DNA of 64,000 nt from Pogonophryne albipinna (GCA_028583405.1 CM053258.1:5957436-6021435); one strand, 5' to 3'. Shown: positions 45,901 through 61,052, numbered from the stretch's first letter. The notes: a model not told the origin generated them from the sequence alone. Made by a program: numbers and translations.

Positions 45901-46935
45901 ATTTTCTGAGGTTATTAAACTTCCTGTATGTTTCATCCAGTTTTTTTACAATGTGGATGTAGGTACCATTCAATAACGGCAGCCAGGAATTCACATATTC
46001 AACATTTACTCAGGTTTGAATGCAAATTATGTTATATTGTAGATTTGAAATGAACCTGAATTTCCCCTTATTCAAGACTGCCGACTCCCTGCTTGGTGGC
46101 GTTTGATAGGACGGCAGAAAGGCCAACACGCAGAGCAATCACTCTTCAACAAGTGCACAGCAGTGTGATCGCTCCACTCTGTAAACCATCAGGACTTGTG
46201 ATTACAGTTTTGACGTAGAAGCGACCAGTTTGGAGTCCGGGTGCACCGCATCTCTCGCAGCGCCAATTTATGAACACGCTTTGTGTCTGGACACATAAAG
46301 ACCTGAGCAAGCAATTTCCTCCCTGACCTGACAGCAGCAATTTCACATTCAGTCTTATAACCTTTTTTCCTCTAAAGCCAGGCCCTGCCATTATGGTCAT
46401 ATTAAGTTTAAATTAGCTCTAAATTACATTGAAATTATACTCTAAATGACTTCAATCTGACTTCTACCACGATTCCCTGGCTCCCATGGCAACCGGAGAA
46501 AATGGCTCCGACTGCTCATTTGCATTTCATCACCAAAATAAAAGAGCACAATATCAGATGACAATGCTGGGTGGTGGGCCGTTAAATAAAAATGAAATAC
46601 AAGAAAGAGGAATGTCTGTGGGCCTGATCAAAACCTAATGATACAAAGAAACTGCATAACATAAGATTTTAGTTGTAATGCTATGATTGGGCGTGGCAAA
46701 GGTGAGCTCTGGTGAGCATCCTTTTGGGGTTAGTTTCTTCTTTAACACTTTCTTCTTCTATATACTTCCTATTAAAACTATTGGCATTAAGATTTATGTT
46801 CTCATAATATAGACCACTTTGTCAGTAAACTTGTAAGTTTCAAAGCTTAAGTATAGGCTTCAAACCAGAGAAGAAAGAAAGAAAGACAGAAAGGAAGCAC
46901 CAACAATAGTTTAAATATAAATGTGTGAGTCTTAC
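45901..46935. other. Intron sequence, no feature seen
   Basis: AT-rich intron; the 84-codon frame at 46146-46400 shows no domain. Confidence 0.5.
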
Positions 46936-47129
46936 AGATGATGCCAGCGGCTCCACACACATGCCGGTCCATGCACTGGTCACATGACGTCCCCGATGCC
47001 CCGACCCTACACCGGCATTGGCCAGTGACCGGGTCACATGGTCCGGGCTGCGCACCCCACACCGAACACTTACACTCCTCGCAGTGGCCGCCGGGCATCC
47101 GCGGGTTACCATGGTAACCAGTAGAACAC
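46936..47129 (-). CDS. lama2: Laminin alpha-2 exon: last full LE repeat before the coiled coil
   Basis: This exon is 194 bp; it completes a codon with its first base and ends one base into the next. Acceptor TGTCCAG and donor GTAAGA are on the minus strand. It reads CSTGYHGNPRMPGGHCEEC, then GPCDPVTGQCRCRVGASG and CDQCMDRHVC. This aligns with the human LAMA2 repeat PGGSCQECECDPYGS and CDPVTGFCTCRPGATG. No damage is seen. Confidence 0.95.
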
Positions 47130-47483
47130 CTGGACAGAGGTGAATCATGGGAAAGAAGGAAAGAGGTGAGTGCTATTGTTGCTAGCATTTAGAAATTGTC
47201 GTTTTTGGTTGAACACATAAAGGCCTTTTGATGAGGACTGGGAATAAATTAATCTGGTCGCAAAACAAACTTTGTGTGAGAAAAAAAAATATATTCCCTA
47301 AACTTTAACACTACAATCTACACATACACACCACATTTGTTTTACACACGTAGCATGATTTGACCTCGGTAACACAGTTCAACATTGGCATTGTCAACTT
47401 TTCATAGACAGTTGATTCATTCCACGTCCTCAAAATGTCATGTAAACATGTTTCTAATTATGATTTTAGTGAGTGTTTCTTAC

Positions 47484-47570
47484 CTCTCACAGTATTTGCC
47501 CTCATATCCCTCAGGACAGGCGGTACATCTGTAGTCAGCGTATCCCTCTGTTACACACGTTGGACTGAAA
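47484..47570 (-). CDS. lama2: Laminin alpha-2 exon: LE repeat segment
   Basis: This exon is 87 bp; one base completes the asparagine begun in 47782-47906, and it ends two bases into an arginine codon. Acceptor ATGTCTAG and donor GTAAGA are on the minus strand. It reads FSPTCVTEGYADYRCTAC, then PEGYEGKYCE, matching human LAMA2 FSPSCVAEGLDDYRC. Confidence 0.95.
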
Positions 47571-47781
47571 CTAGACATGGAAAGATTTCCACAGAAAAAG
47601 CTTGTAAATACTTTCAGTGAACATATAATGAAAAAAAGTCTCCATGTTTAAAATTGCAGCAAAAATAACCCGAATTTACATTAGAAAGGAGAATGACCAA
47701 TATAACTGATACACGATTGATACAACATCCTTTAAAATTCTCGCCCTTCTAAAAAAAAGATGAATCAGTGAAGAAGTTTAC

Positions 47782-47906
47782 TTGTTCTCTGGGTTGGTGA
47801 GGGGACAGGCGCAGGGTTTACAGTCGTCGTGGAAACCTCGGACCACACCATAGAAACCCGCAACGCAGCGCTCACACCGATCGCCCTCTGTGTTGTCTTG
47901 GCACTT
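47782..47906 (-). CDS. lama2: Laminin alpha-2 exon: LE repeat
   Basis: This exon is 125 bp, phase 0 start and phase 2 end, with acceptor TGTGTAG and donor GTAAAC on the minus strand. It reads KCQDNTEGDRCERCVAGFYG, then DDCKPCACPLTNPEN, matching human LAMA2 NCQHHTAGDFCERC and CACPL. It lies 211 bp upstream, in gene sense, of the 47484-47570 exon. Confidence 0.95.
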
Positions 47907-50900
47907 CTACACACAAAAAAAGAAATGAATGTTACATTTGTGAAGATATTGCATCGTCTTTCATTTATTCTCCAACCCTACCATGACTCTAACCCTGGTG
48001 TGTGTGGATGTTACATTTTCCCATCATCCTCAGCTCTTGGCGTGTATGCAAAATGTGACCGTGTGAGCAGCTGGACCATAATTACACACAAAAAAAAAAC
48101 TCATTCTGCTTATCCTCAAAAGCTTTTCATCTTTAAACTAATTTTAAAATTAAATTAAGAGCACACTTTCATCTGCATGTTGTATTTGAATATTGCCACT
48201 GGCACAATGAAAGCGAGACACCAGATTTGTTTGAGCATAACAAAAAATATATATATTGGAGGAAATTATTATAACTCTTAAGCAGTGTACAATCCCTTGT
48301 ATGTGTCTACTTGTCTCAATTTGACAATGAGTAATTGAAAAGACGACAGACGGGGTCACCCATCACCCCCTCCTTCATTACTGACAAAGTGGCATAGGCC
48401 ATAGGGGAGGCTTGTTTTTTGGCAAGTGAGATAATTATCCTGGCACCGCTGGTTGATTTACACCGAGATTAGATGACGCGTAAAAATAGTGGCATGCTGG
48501 TACTGTTACCCGCTGTCAGTTCACTTAACAATTTTGGATAATAGTAGCAGTTTTAATCACTGGTGTGCATCGCTGTAAGGTGTATACACTCATTGTCAGT
48601 GACACAAACATCTCCTCAAAGCTGTCTGTTCCCCTAGATTTTCAGACAAATAGATGAAAACAACTAGCAATCAGGTGACTTTTTGTTATCCAGGAGAAAG
48701 TTGATTGAGCGGCTGCTGTTTTTACATGCATACAGATTCACACATAGGCTACACTGTCACTGGAAAGTACCTGGTGTGATCGCAGCTGCTTCTGCGGTGC
48801 CGAGCATCGCTAGCAGCAGGGGAAGTGGTTGTTCATTTCTTTTTCACCTCCTACAGTTTCTAAACAATTCTAGGACCTTCACACACACACACACGGGCAT
48901 ATCTAGCCTGGACTATTTCTGATAGAAAATGTAGTCGACACAGTAATAAATGTCTTTTGGGCTCAGTTCCACTGCTGCATGATGAGGTGATGTGAGACTG
49001 TGATCAGCAGCGGCTAGCTAGCTGTTAGCCGCCAGCTAGCTGTTAGCGACAGGAGCGATCTCACACATCAAAGAGTTTCGTAATCCTCCTTTCTCAAAAA
49101 AGTGGCTTTCTGAAGTATTCATTTACTTTTTTTAAGGATAGCCACAAGGGTACAATGACAACATAACCTTATCCAAAATATGTTCAGTTTCTTTTCGGCT
49201 ATGCTTATCACACAATGTTCAAACTAAAACAGAAACACATTACCTTTTTCTGACAGATAGGCTACCATGCAAAAGTGCAGAGTGTTCATATGTACAGTAC
49301 ATTTCCACAATATATACACCCTGCATAGAAAAAAGAACAACAATACCCACACATACACACACAGTCATAAAAGCACAAATAATGTACACTCACACAAATA
49401 TATTATATACTGTACACAAACACGCAGCCCTCTCTGTTTAATATCCCCGGGGTTCAGTCTTATGTGTTCGCCTTGTTTGTTGAAGATGGGAACTTCAATC
49501 AGTGGAACAGGAAGTTGCCTTCTAACGAGGCAAGTCATTTCCATTAACTTCCTGTGTTCCTCGTTACCACTAATTACCACAGAAACAAACTCGTTTAGCA
49601 TTTTCAATTTAGCCCGCTCGGATAGAAAATGCTAATGACGCCGTTATAGAGAGCGAGATGGAAAAGGGCGAGGAATAAATGGCTGGGAGGCAGAGTGAAA
49701 GAAATCAAACGCAAGGGAAGTAAGGAGGGAGAAAAACAAATTGGCAGACACAGAGAAATCCGGGAGCGGTGAGAGAGAAAGAAAGGGAGTGCAAAGGGAG
49801 ATTGGGGCAAAACAATTAGAGAACTGAAGGCATAGAATAAAAAGAAACAAGGACGTTACAAGGAGGAAGAGTCAAAGAAGGGGAATGTGTTAGAAAGAGA
49901 GAGGAAAAGCGGGTATAAACACAGGAAATAAGCAAACAAAACCAATACAATAAGGTAGACAGTGCTATTTACACCCGGGCATACATTGGATTATGTTTCT
50001 AATCCATTAGGTATTTTTGGAAATGTCCTTAGTCGTTGATAACTAATTGTGAATGTTGCTGTAATTACAAATACATAATTACAAAGCTTTCTCTGGTGTG
50101 GTTGAACACATCCAAAGACTTTGAGGTGGATAACAGCCAACGTATCAAGACAGCGCTAATACTTATTTACGATTATCATAAATATGATTCTATGTTTGAA
50201 AGTTAATGAATTATTGTTTAAATCCATACTTTCAAACAAAATGTCTTTAAGAACAAGATTCAAGCATTTTACATTAGGAATGTTTTTTATGCCTGTAAGT
50301 GTTTTTTGATTATGAGTGGAATAAATAATTGGACACTTTACATAATTCCTGATCCGTTTAGTTGTCATGTTTATACAGTATGTTCTTCAGACAGTAATCA
50401 GTCACACGAGCGAACAACAAATCCCACACTCCACCTAGAGCAAAAGAAAATTGACTAATAATTGAGCTACATTGGACACTTAGTTGTATTTCTTGTAAAC
50501 AAATCTGCTTTCCAAAAAGTTGTAATAATACCGCAATTATTAAATGAAGAAAGGTGAGCCACTCGTACTACCTGCAATATTTCAAGTCTTCAGAAAAATA
50601 CTAATCGTAAAAAAAGGGTATCAATTTTCAGAAAAGGCTCGAAGAGAACACAGCTGCCAGCATCTTCTTAGAGTTTGTTTACAAGTGTGTATGCCAGATA
50701 ATTAAATGGGAACTCCAATTTGTCCAAAATGAGTCTCTGAGATGGATTTTTCTGTTTCGGTGTGAACCGCTTTTCTCTGTGGCCTTAAAATCATGGGGAA
50801 ACAGTGAATTTATGCGAAGTCTGCCAGTTTTTTTACAGATCAAATATGAACGCTGACCCATGGCAGCATGTGACCAACTTCTCACCGGGGTAGAAGTCTT

Positions 50901-51436
50901 CAAATGGGGAATCAAAACTGACCAGATTATGAAAAGGCTGGAAGTGACTAACAACTGGCATGTGCAGATGTATCCCACAAGCCACCAGTGTGATGTACGG
51001 AAAACAGGCAAGCAGAATATCATGGAAACACACTCTCCAAACATGCAAGTGTTTCTCTTTTCCAAGTGTTTTGCATTAAGTTTATTTGCACTGACTAAAT
51101 AAATAAAATGTCAGAAGGAAAATAAGAGACATTTCAGAGCATTTTGAAAATCAAAATACAAAAATTCCGTTGATCTGTCACTGTTGAGTACTTGTGGTGT
51201 TACATTTTAAGGGTTGGGTTTCTTTGCTTTAATGTGGTTTAATCTCCTGATAAGACCATCCTCTCCACTCTTTCCAAAAGTGAGGATGTAACTTTGGGTC
51301 AGATCCAGAGGAGAGGAAATTAAACAAAATATGAATGAGCCCCGGGGTCGTTAATTATTGCAGGGCTAATTACAGAAACTGACCATCCCCCCCCAACACA
51401 CATACACACTTTCTTTCTCTCATCTCACTCTCTTCT
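47907..51436. other. Long intron sequence, no gene seen
   Basis: Mostly AT-rich. Points of note: duplicated GCTAGCTAGCTGTTAG words at about 49011-49048, a purine-rich stretch at about 49640-49910, and short CA words near 49340-49430. Nothing coding is supported. Confidence 0.5.
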
Positions 51437-51482
51437 CCAGAAACTACCTGGCATATGGCAGTATGAGGGTCTCCAGTGACCG
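51437..51482 (-). repeat. Echo of the 51712-51864 exon tail beyond the CA tract
   Basis: On the minus strand this reads GGAGACCCTCATACTGCCAT then ATGCCAG|GTAGTT. The true exon end reads TGTGACCCTGAGACATCCAT then ATGCCAG|GTAAGT. In the same frame they give TGDPHTAICQ and TCDPETSICQ. A second potential donor therefore lies about 280 bp downstream of the first. Confidence 0.7.
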
Positions 51483-51709
<227 letters not shown>

Positions 51710-51711
51710 AC

Positions 51712-51864
51712 CTGGCATATGGATGTCTCAGGGTCACAGGTGGAAGAGTGCCCACTGCATTGGCATTGAACACAGCTGCCCATGCCGGCAGCGGTTGGCA
51801 CTCTGGACGCAGGAGCAGATGCTGTGGAGCCGGAGCGAAGACGGTAAAAACCTGCAGCGCACTC
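51712..51864 (-). CDS. lama2: Laminin alpha-2 exon: LE repeat between two unstable repeats
   Basis: This exon is 153 bp (51 codons), phase 0 at both ends, with acceptor GTCTATAG and donor GTAAGT on the minus strand. It reads ECAAGFYRLRSGSTASAPAS, then GSCVQCQCSGHSSTCDPE and TSICQ. Human LAMA2 has ACLPGFYRL, CVPCQCNGHSSLCDPETSICQ in the same place. The donor abuts a 225-bp (TG)n tract. The acceptor's pyrimidine tract is the edge of the minisatellite at 51872-52115. Confidence 0.95.
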
Positions 51865-51871
51865 CTATAGA

Positions 51872-52115
51872 CAGAAAGAGAGAGACAGAGAGACAGACAG
51901 AGAGACAGGAAACAGACAGATAGAGAGACAGGAGACAGACAGAGAGACAGTCAGAGAGACAGACAGATAGAGAGACAGACAGAGAGACAGTCAGAGAGAC
52001 AGGAGACAGACAGATAGAGAGACAGGAGACAGACAGAGAGACAGTCAGAGAGACAGACAGATAGAGAGACAGACAGAGAGACAGTCAGAGAGACAGGAGA
52101 CAGGAGACAGACAGA
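51872..52115. repeat. GACA/GAGA minisatellite with a higher-order unit
   Basis: AGAGAGACAGACAG, ACAGTCAGAGAG, ACAGGAGACAGACAG and GATAGAGAGACAG blocks repeat in the same order about three times, giving a unit of roughly 80-90 bp. Confidence 0.88.
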
Positions 52116-52162
52116 AACAGAATGAAAGGGAAAATTAGGGTAAACAATTAGATGTAGTTTTT

Positions 52163-52450
52163 ATGGGGCCCTATTCTGCTCATTCTCAGGTTCATATTTG
52201 TATTGTGTGCTTCCTTCTACTATGACATGTTTACATGCTTTAATGTTCAAAAGGGTCTTTATTTTTCTCATTTCCACCCTCTGTCTGAAACCAGAGCCCA
52301 GTCTATTCTGATTGGTTAGCTGGCCGGCTCTGTTGCGATAAGTAAACTGCTCAGAGATGTCCCGCCCCTTAGCCTATCTTGTAAAATGTGTTGGAGCACT
52401 AGCCAACAGAAGTATGAGTGTTACATAGTGATGTCATTATGTGATGGAAA
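52163..52450 (+). mobile_element. Copy of the 38928-39354 MITE family, 3' end lost
   Basis: Starts ATGGGGCCCTATTCTGCTC, continues CAGGTTCATATTTGTATTG, CTGAAACCAGAGCCCAGTCT and GATGTCCCGCCCCTTAGCC. It fades out near 52450, just before a long CA tract. Confidence 0.75.
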
Positions 52451-52504
52451 GAGCAAGAGATGGCATGTGTTCCAACAGTTATTCCACACTTTGCCTGATA
52501 TTGG

Positions 52505-54414
<1,910 letters not shown>

Positions 54415-54532
54415 CTCACAGGAGAATCCGGAGTATCCGATTGGACAATCACACTTCTCTATCTGATGGGCTTTCAAGGTCTCTTTGCTTGGTCTGCCTT
54501 CCTCGGCCACCGTCAAACTGAGTTCTGAAATA
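54415..54532 (-). CDS. lama2: Laminin alpha-2 exon: end of laminin IV domain and start of the next LE repeat
   Basis: This exon is 118 bp; its first base completes the arginine left open by the 55016-55134 exon (and equally by its copy at 177-295), and it ends in phase 0. Acceptor CCCCCAG and donor GTGGGT are on the minus strand. It reads ISELSLTVAEEGRPSKE, then HQIEKCDCPIGYSGFSCE. Human LAMA2 has ISEISMEVAEQGRG and LIEKCDCPLGYSGLSCE at the same place. Confidence 0.95.
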
Positions 54533-54844
54533 CTGGGGGAGAAAAAGTCATCATTAAGCATCCAATAATACAGTGAAGTATATGATAACAAGTATTTTAT
54601 TTTGAATTTGTGTTTGATTTACTAACACTGGTTTGTTGGAAATTGTTATAATTTAGTTACTTGCCTGTCATCATGTCAAAGAGGATACATGCAGGTATTT
54701 TAACACAACTACATATGATGATTTGCAGAAGGATGTATGACTGTGGAAATGGCTTTTATTCTGAGATACAAATGAAACCTGTATTTAACACAGGTTATCC
54801 TATTTCATATTTAAGTGGCCACGCTGTGTGGAGGTGCATGCCAT

Positions 54845-54884
<40 letters not shown>

Positions 54885-55015
54885 TCTTCTGCAGACAGAG
54901 AGCAGTGAGAGAAGAAGAAAGGATGTCATACTGTATATGTGTATTTCAACTTCTGAGTGTGTGCTTGTACGCCTTATTTGTGAGTCTGTAAACACAGTTT
55001 GTGTGTGGGTTTTAC

Positions 55016-55134
55016 CGGCTGTGTCTCATCAAGTTTCCGTGAGAAGCCTTAATGAGGATATATTCCACATAGAACAAAACATCCATGAAGTCTTCTCGAG
55101 TCATGGACCTGCCATCTGCGTACTTCCACTCATG
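55016..55134 (-). CDS. lama2: Laminin alpha-2 exon: end of the second laminin IV domain (copy 2)
   Basis: Identical in sequence and splice sites to 177-295. In this contig it is correctly followed, on the minus strand, by 54415-54532. Confidence 0.95.
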
Positions 55135-55423
55135 CTGTAAATACAAACGCAAACATTAAACACAATGACAAATCTATGCTATTACTGCAGTCTATGACCA
55201 ATGTACCAGACCCTGTTTGTATGGATTGATAGACCTCCCAAAATTAAGTGCTATTAACTTTGATAGTTGGTATTTAATAGAAGAAACTAATTCTATAAAA
55301 CAAAACTGGTGGATGTGCGAATAGATTTGCACCACAGAGAGCTACCCTTTCTTTCTGTTCCATAACAGGCAGATTTTTCCTTTATTTATTTGAAATATTC
55401 CACTTTTATCCAAGCGTTCTTAC

Positions 55424-55609
55424 CTCTGTCATGTCGATGTGGTGGCGGGTGAGCATGCCAATCTGCAGTCCCGGTATGTGCCGTGTCATCAGGATATTAC
55501 GGTTAGGACCGCCTTTAATGATGACCTGAGGCTCGTAGGACGAAGGACCGGTTTCCTCTCTGGCCTCAAAGTACACAGCATATTTCAACTGTCCACCATA
55601 TGCTGTGAT
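55424..55609 (-). CDS. lama2: Laminin alpha-2 exon: core of the second laminin IV domain (copy 2)
   Basis: Same 62 codons and splice sites as 585-770; I see no difference. Confidence 0.95.
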
Positions 55610-55735
55610 CTGGAGAAAGATGAAGGGCATAGATTGAAACATTAATAAGACTGCACTGATTGTATAATGTTTCCACTCTGACAAAGTTGGCTTGATTTGA
55701 GATAGATGTGTTGAGAAGAGTTGAGAGTTTCCTAC

Positions 55736-55891
55736 CATGGAGCCTCTGAACTGCTCGGGTAGTTTCCAGTAGTACGGTTCAGAGAGAGTTGAGATGATCT
55801 CCGGATGCTGGAACGTCACTCCTCTCCTCGTCTCCACGGTGTTGGCTTTATCCACCAGAGGGAGCACCGTCTGCTCGGGCCTCAGCGCCAA
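55736..55891 (-). CDS. lama2: Laminin alpha-2 exon: start of the second laminin IV domain (copy 2)
   Basis: Same 52 codons and splice sites as 897-1052. Its upstream neighbour, the counterpart of 10495-10638, should lie beyond 64000. Confidence 0.95.
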
Positions 55892-57286
55892 CTGGGACGC
55901 ACAAAAGCAAACAATATTAAAGGTATTTTATACATAAACATGTGTCCCCTCTGTGTAAAGAGATTCTAAACGTATAAGGAAAAAATATTTAATCTTTTTT
56001 TGTCCTGATCCATTTATATTAGCTGAATCAGATTTTTAGCCACTTTATGATGTCATAACGATTTTTTGGCTTGTGTAACCATTAGCCAATCACCAAGGTA
56101 ACGGGTTATTTTGTGAGGTAGTACCTTTTAGACACAGCCTTATTTCACCATGTACTTGCCACATATCAGGTACATTATGTGAGAGTATACAGGTGTTTAG
56201 AATGGTGTTATCATTCATTTGAATACATTTAAAGTGTCATACAATATCAAATACCTGTACATGAGGTGTAGGAGTCATGTGTGTAGCATCAGTGTATATT
56301 TTTTTTGTTAAGTCACACAATCTTCTACTTTCCTCACACACAAATGATACTCCCCCTCCCTCGTACTTTGAATTTGGCAGACATACTTTTCATTTTTAGC
56401 CGGGTTTTCTATCTTGTTACAGATAGATCAGTCCCCTCCTGCTCCCTGGCTAAATGACGTGCTAATAGAACCGTCCTTCGGGCAGCAGAGCGGAAACGGT
56501 GGAAATCCAAACACCATGACGACCTCCTAACCTATCAGGCTCTACTCTCCTCTTTCTCTGCTTCGATCTCTCAGGCAAAAAGCACTTTCTTTCAAGATAA
56601 GATCCAATCTTCCTATTCCAATCCCAAAAAACTATTTTCCATCTTCCCCACCCTCTTGGACCCCCCCAAAGCCCCTTCCCCCTCCTCCCTTCTGTCAAGC
56701 GACTTTGTTAACCACTTTGAAAAAAAGGTTGATGATATTCGCTCTTCTTTTTCTGACTCACCTTTACTCACCACTGGGTCACCAGACCCTCCATCCACCC
56801 ACACACTAACCTCCTTTTCCCCTCTCTCTCCAAGTGAGGTTCTTACCCTCATTACCTCTGCCCACCCTACCACCTGTCCTCTGGACCCTATCCCCTCAAA
56901 CCTCCTTCAGACTATCGCTCCTGATATTCTACCGTTTCTCTCCCATTTAATCAACACTTTTCTAAGGTCACTTTCCAAACAGTCTCAAGGAGGCAAGAGT
57001 AAACCCTCTCCTAAAGAAACCCACTCTCAACCCGTCTGATGTTATAAACTACAGGCCTGTCTCTCTCCTCCCGTTTCTGTCTAAAACACTTGAACGCGCT
57101 GTCTTTAAACAACTCTCCTGTTATCTCCATCAGAACAACTTTCTGGATCCGCACCAGTCTGGTTTCAAGGCAGGTCACTCAACAGAAACTGCCCTCCTTG
57201 CTGTCTCTGAGGAACTGCACACTGCTAAAGCAGCCTCCCTCTCCTCTGTCATCATCCTTCTGGACCTGTCTGCTGCATTCGACACG

Positions 57287-58381
57287 GTGAACCATCAGAT
57301 CCTCCTTCGCACTCTCCAAGAACTTGGAGTTTCAGGCTCTGCACTTTCCCTCCTCACCTCATACCTCAAAGACCGTACCTACAGGGTAACTTGGAGAGGG
57401 TCCGAGTCCGACCCTTGTCAATTAACTACAGGGGTCCCTCAGGGCTCTGTTCTTGGTCCCCTCCTCTTCTCCCTGTACACAAACTCGCTCGGATCTGTCA
57501 TTAGCCCGCATGGTTTTTCATACCACTGCTACGCTGATGACACCCAATTAATTCTGTCCTTTCCCCGCTCAGAGACCCAGGTCGTCGCACGCATCTCTGC
57601 TTGTCTAGCGAACATCTCTCAGTGGATGTCTGCTCACCACCTCAAGCTCAACCTTGACAAGACTGAACTGCTTTTCCTTCCGGGAAAAGATTGTCCCACT
57701 CTTGACCTAACAATCAACATCGGCACCTCTGTTGTTTCCCCGACTCAGACTGCAAGGAATCTGGGTGTGATCCTAGATAACAAACTGTCCTTCACTGCAA
57801 ACATAGCTGCTACAACCCGCTGCTGCAGATACACGCTTTACAACATCAGGAGGATACGTCTCCTCCTGACCCAGAAAGCGACACAGGTTCTGGTCCAGGC
57901 TCTTGTCATCTCACGCCTAGACTACTGTAACTCCCTCCTGGCTGGTCTACCTGCATGTGCCATCCGACCTCTGCAGCTCATCCAGAATGCAGCGGCTCGT
58001 CTGGTCTTCAACCTTCCTAAATGTTCCCACACCACGCCGCTCCTCCGCTCCCTTCACTGGCTTCCGGTAACTGCTAGAATCCACTTCAAGACAATGGTAC
58101 TTGCGTACCATGCTGCGAATGGATCTGGCCCTTCCTACATCCAGGACATGGTTAAACTGTACACCCCAGCACGTGCACTCCGCTCTGCATCAGCCAAACG
58201 ACTCGCTGCACCCGCACTGCGAGGGGGACCCAAGTTCCCATCAGCAACAACACGTGGGTTTGCTATCCTGGCTCCAAAATGGTGGAATGAGCTCCCCATT
58301 GACATCAGGACAGCAGATAGCTTACACACCTTCCGGCGCAGACTGAAAACTCATCTCTTTCGACTCCACTTTGAGCGATAG
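57287..58381 (+). pseudogene. LINE reverse transcriptase, longer open frame than in copy 1
   Basis: The frame is open for 364 codons from FDTVNHQ-x-L through [21 protein letters not shown] and the PKWWNELP block to the same stop. The single extra G of copy 1 is absent here. The N-terminal part (56656-57039) is still out of frame, so it is not a complete ORF2. Confidence 0.88.
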
Positions 58382-58401
58382 AATTACTAACAAAGCACTT
58401 A

Positions 58402-59012
58402 TGGCACATTTCCACTGCAGCGGGGTAGCCCCGTTTAAGCGTCCCTAAGCATCCTCGCTCAGGCCTCGGGCTGCCTCGCTGGCCGTCTGAGGCCGTGGCG
58501 CATTTCCATTACAGTTTAGGACCTGGGGTAGCAACGCAGTGTAGGCGGGACGATCGGCTTTTTTTTTTTTTTACATTTCGAGTTGTTCCGTCGAGCTCCC
58601 GCTGGATTTTATCATCCCCAATGAGATGGAGGAACGTCGTCACCTCCTCGGTCGACCACGGTGTGCTTTTCTTTGACGTTGCCATTTTTGTAGCTCCTCC
58701 GTTTACAAAAATGCTGTGTATAAAAATGCTGCAAGTTTGCTTCTAGATATATATGGGACGCTAGGGATGATCTCGCGCGCGATCTTGTGACGATTCTCTC
58801 TGACCAATCAGCAGTCGAGAGTGTTGACGTCACTAGTTCAGCCCTGGCCCTGGCCTGATAGAACCACGATTTTATGGGGCCGGAAAAAGAGGGAAAAAGT
58901 ACCCGCTAGCCGGTGCTACGCTATATGGAAAGGCCACCAAAAACTGGCCTGGCCGCTTGATGACGATTAAGGACGCTTAAACGGGGCTACCCGCTGCAGT
59001 GGAAATGCGCCA
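58402..59012 (-). mobile_element. Non-autonomous PIF-Harbinger-like element (copy 2)
   Basis: Same ends, TTA flanks (58399-58401, 59013-59015) and Myb/SANT start as 3565-4177. Small differences lie in the poly-T and AAAA runs. Confidence 0.8.
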
Positions 59013-59455
59013 TTATATACTAATACAGGACTGGCTTATCTAAAGCCAGTTGAGTAGCACTTGAAATGTTTTAGCTCTATGAAACCTGATGTACTTATAT
59101 GATTCTGTTTTCTTCAAGTTTGTATCTTGTTGGTCGAATGCACTTATTGTAAGTCACTTTGGATAAAAGCGTCAGCTAAATGCAATGTAATGTAAAAAAT
59201 GTGACGTCCATGTTTCATCACTGTGACACTGAGGATTGTGAAACATCCCAACTAATGAGGATGAATCTATAAAGCTTTAAAAACTGCAACATGACAAAAT
59301 GCATTTTCAGCTCCAAACACTGTCAAGCTGAATGTCTGAATGCAGAAGAAAGCTTTCTGTTGCAACCTTTTTTTTTGACAGTACAATTTCTGTATAGGTA
59401 AGTGAGAAAATCGTTCTGACAATTTTAGCTCTTCAACTGAATCTGGAGGCATTTA

Positions 59456-61052
59456 CAGTGGGGCAAAAAAGTATTTAGTCAGCCACCAATTGTGCAAGTT
59501 CTCCCACTTAAAAAGATGAGAGAGGCCTGTAATTTTCATCCTAGGTACACTTCAACTATGAGAGACAGAATGGGGGGAAAGAATCCAGGAAATCATATTG
59601 TAGGATTTTTAAAGAATTTATTTGCAAATTATGGTGGAAAATAAGTATTTGGTCAATAACAAAAGTTCATCTCAATACTTTGTTATATACCCTTTGTTGG
59701 CAATGACAGAGGTCAAACGTTTTCTGTAAGTCTTCACAAGGTTTTCACACACTGTTGCTGGTATTTTGGCCCATTCCTCCATGCAGATCTCCTCTAGAGC
59801 AGTGATGTTTTGGGGCTGTCGCTGGGCAACACAGACTTTCAACTCCCTCCAAAGATTTTCTATGGGGTTGAGATCTGGAGACTGGCTAGGCCACTCCAGG
59901 ACCTTGAAATGCTTTTACGAAGCCACTCCTTCGTTGCCCGGGCGGTGTGTTTGGGATCATTGTCATGCTGAAAGACCCAGCCACGTTTCATCTTCAATGC
60001 CCTTGCTGATGGAAGGAGGTTGTCACTCAAAATCTCACGATACATGGCCCCATTCATTCTTTCCTTTACACGGATCAGTCGTCCTGGTCCCTTTGCAGAA
60101 AAACAGCCCCAAAGCATGATGTTTCCACCCCCATGTTTCACAGTAGGTATGGTGTTCTTTGGATGCAACTCAGCATTCTTTCTCCTCCAAACACGTCTAG
60201 TTGAGTTTTTACCAAAAAGTTCTATTTTGGTTTCATCTGACCATATGACATTCTCCCAATCCTCTTCTGGATCATCTAAATGCTCTCTAGCAAACTTCAG
60301 ACGGGCCTGGACATGTACTGGCTTAAGCAGGGGGACACGTCTGGCACTGCAGGATTTGAGTCCCTGGCGGCGTAGTGTGTTACTGATGGTAGCCTTTGTT
60401 ACTTTGGTCCCAGCAGGTCATTGACTAGGTCCCCCCGTGTGGTTCTGGGATTTTTGCTCACCGTTCTTGTGATCATTTTGACCCCACGGGGTGAGATCTT
60501 GCGTGGAGCCCCAGATCGAGGGAGATTATCAGTGATCTTGTATGTCTTCCATTTTCTAATAATTGCTCCCACAGTTGATTTCTTCACACCAAGCTGCTTA
60601 CCTATTGCAGATTCAGTCTTCCCAGCCTGGTGCAGGTCTACAATTTTGTTTCTGGTGTCCTTTGACAGCTCTTTGGTCTTGGCCATAGTGGAGTTTGGAG
60701 TGTGACTGTTTGAGGTTGTGGACAGGTGTCTTTTATACTGATAACGAGTTCAAACAGGTGCCATTAATACAGTTAACAAGTGGAGGACAGAGGAGGCTCT
60801 TAAAGAAGAAGTTACAGGTCTGTGAGAGCCAGAAATATAGTTTGTTTGTACGTGACCAAATACTTATTTTACCGAGGAATTTACCAATTAATTCTTTAAA
60901 AATCCTACAATGTGATTTCCTGGATTCTTTCCCCCCATTCTGTCTCTCATAGTTGAAGTGTACCTAGGATGAAAATTACAGGCCTCTCTCATCTTTTTAA
61001 GTGGGAGAACTTGCACAATTGGTGGATGACTAAATACTTTTTTGCCCCACTG
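59456..61052 (-). mobile_element. Tc1-like DNA transposon (copy 2)
   Basis: Same ends, TA flanks and orientation as 4621-6218. Confidence 0.95.
59672..60686 (-). pseudogene. Tc1-like transposase with two frameshifts (copy 2)
   Basis: Shares the 7-bp loss of copy 1 near 60409. It lacks copy 1's internal TGA (an arginine codon is there instead). It has its own single-base loss near 59911-59917 (GCTTTTACG against GCTTCTTACG) that breaks the frame between the second and third catalytic residues. Confidence 0.93.

Larger units (their letters stand above)
56428..59195 (+). mobile_element. 5'-truncated L2/CR1-clade LINE (copy 2), split by a Harbinger-like insert
   Basis: Counterpart of 1590-4360 with the same truncation, insert and 3' tail, so both events came before the duplication or allele split. 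Confidence 0.88.

Noticed and set aside
51872..52115. CRISPR-like regular repeats
   Set aside because: Simple GACA/GAGA minisatellite without unique spacers, in a vertebrate intron.
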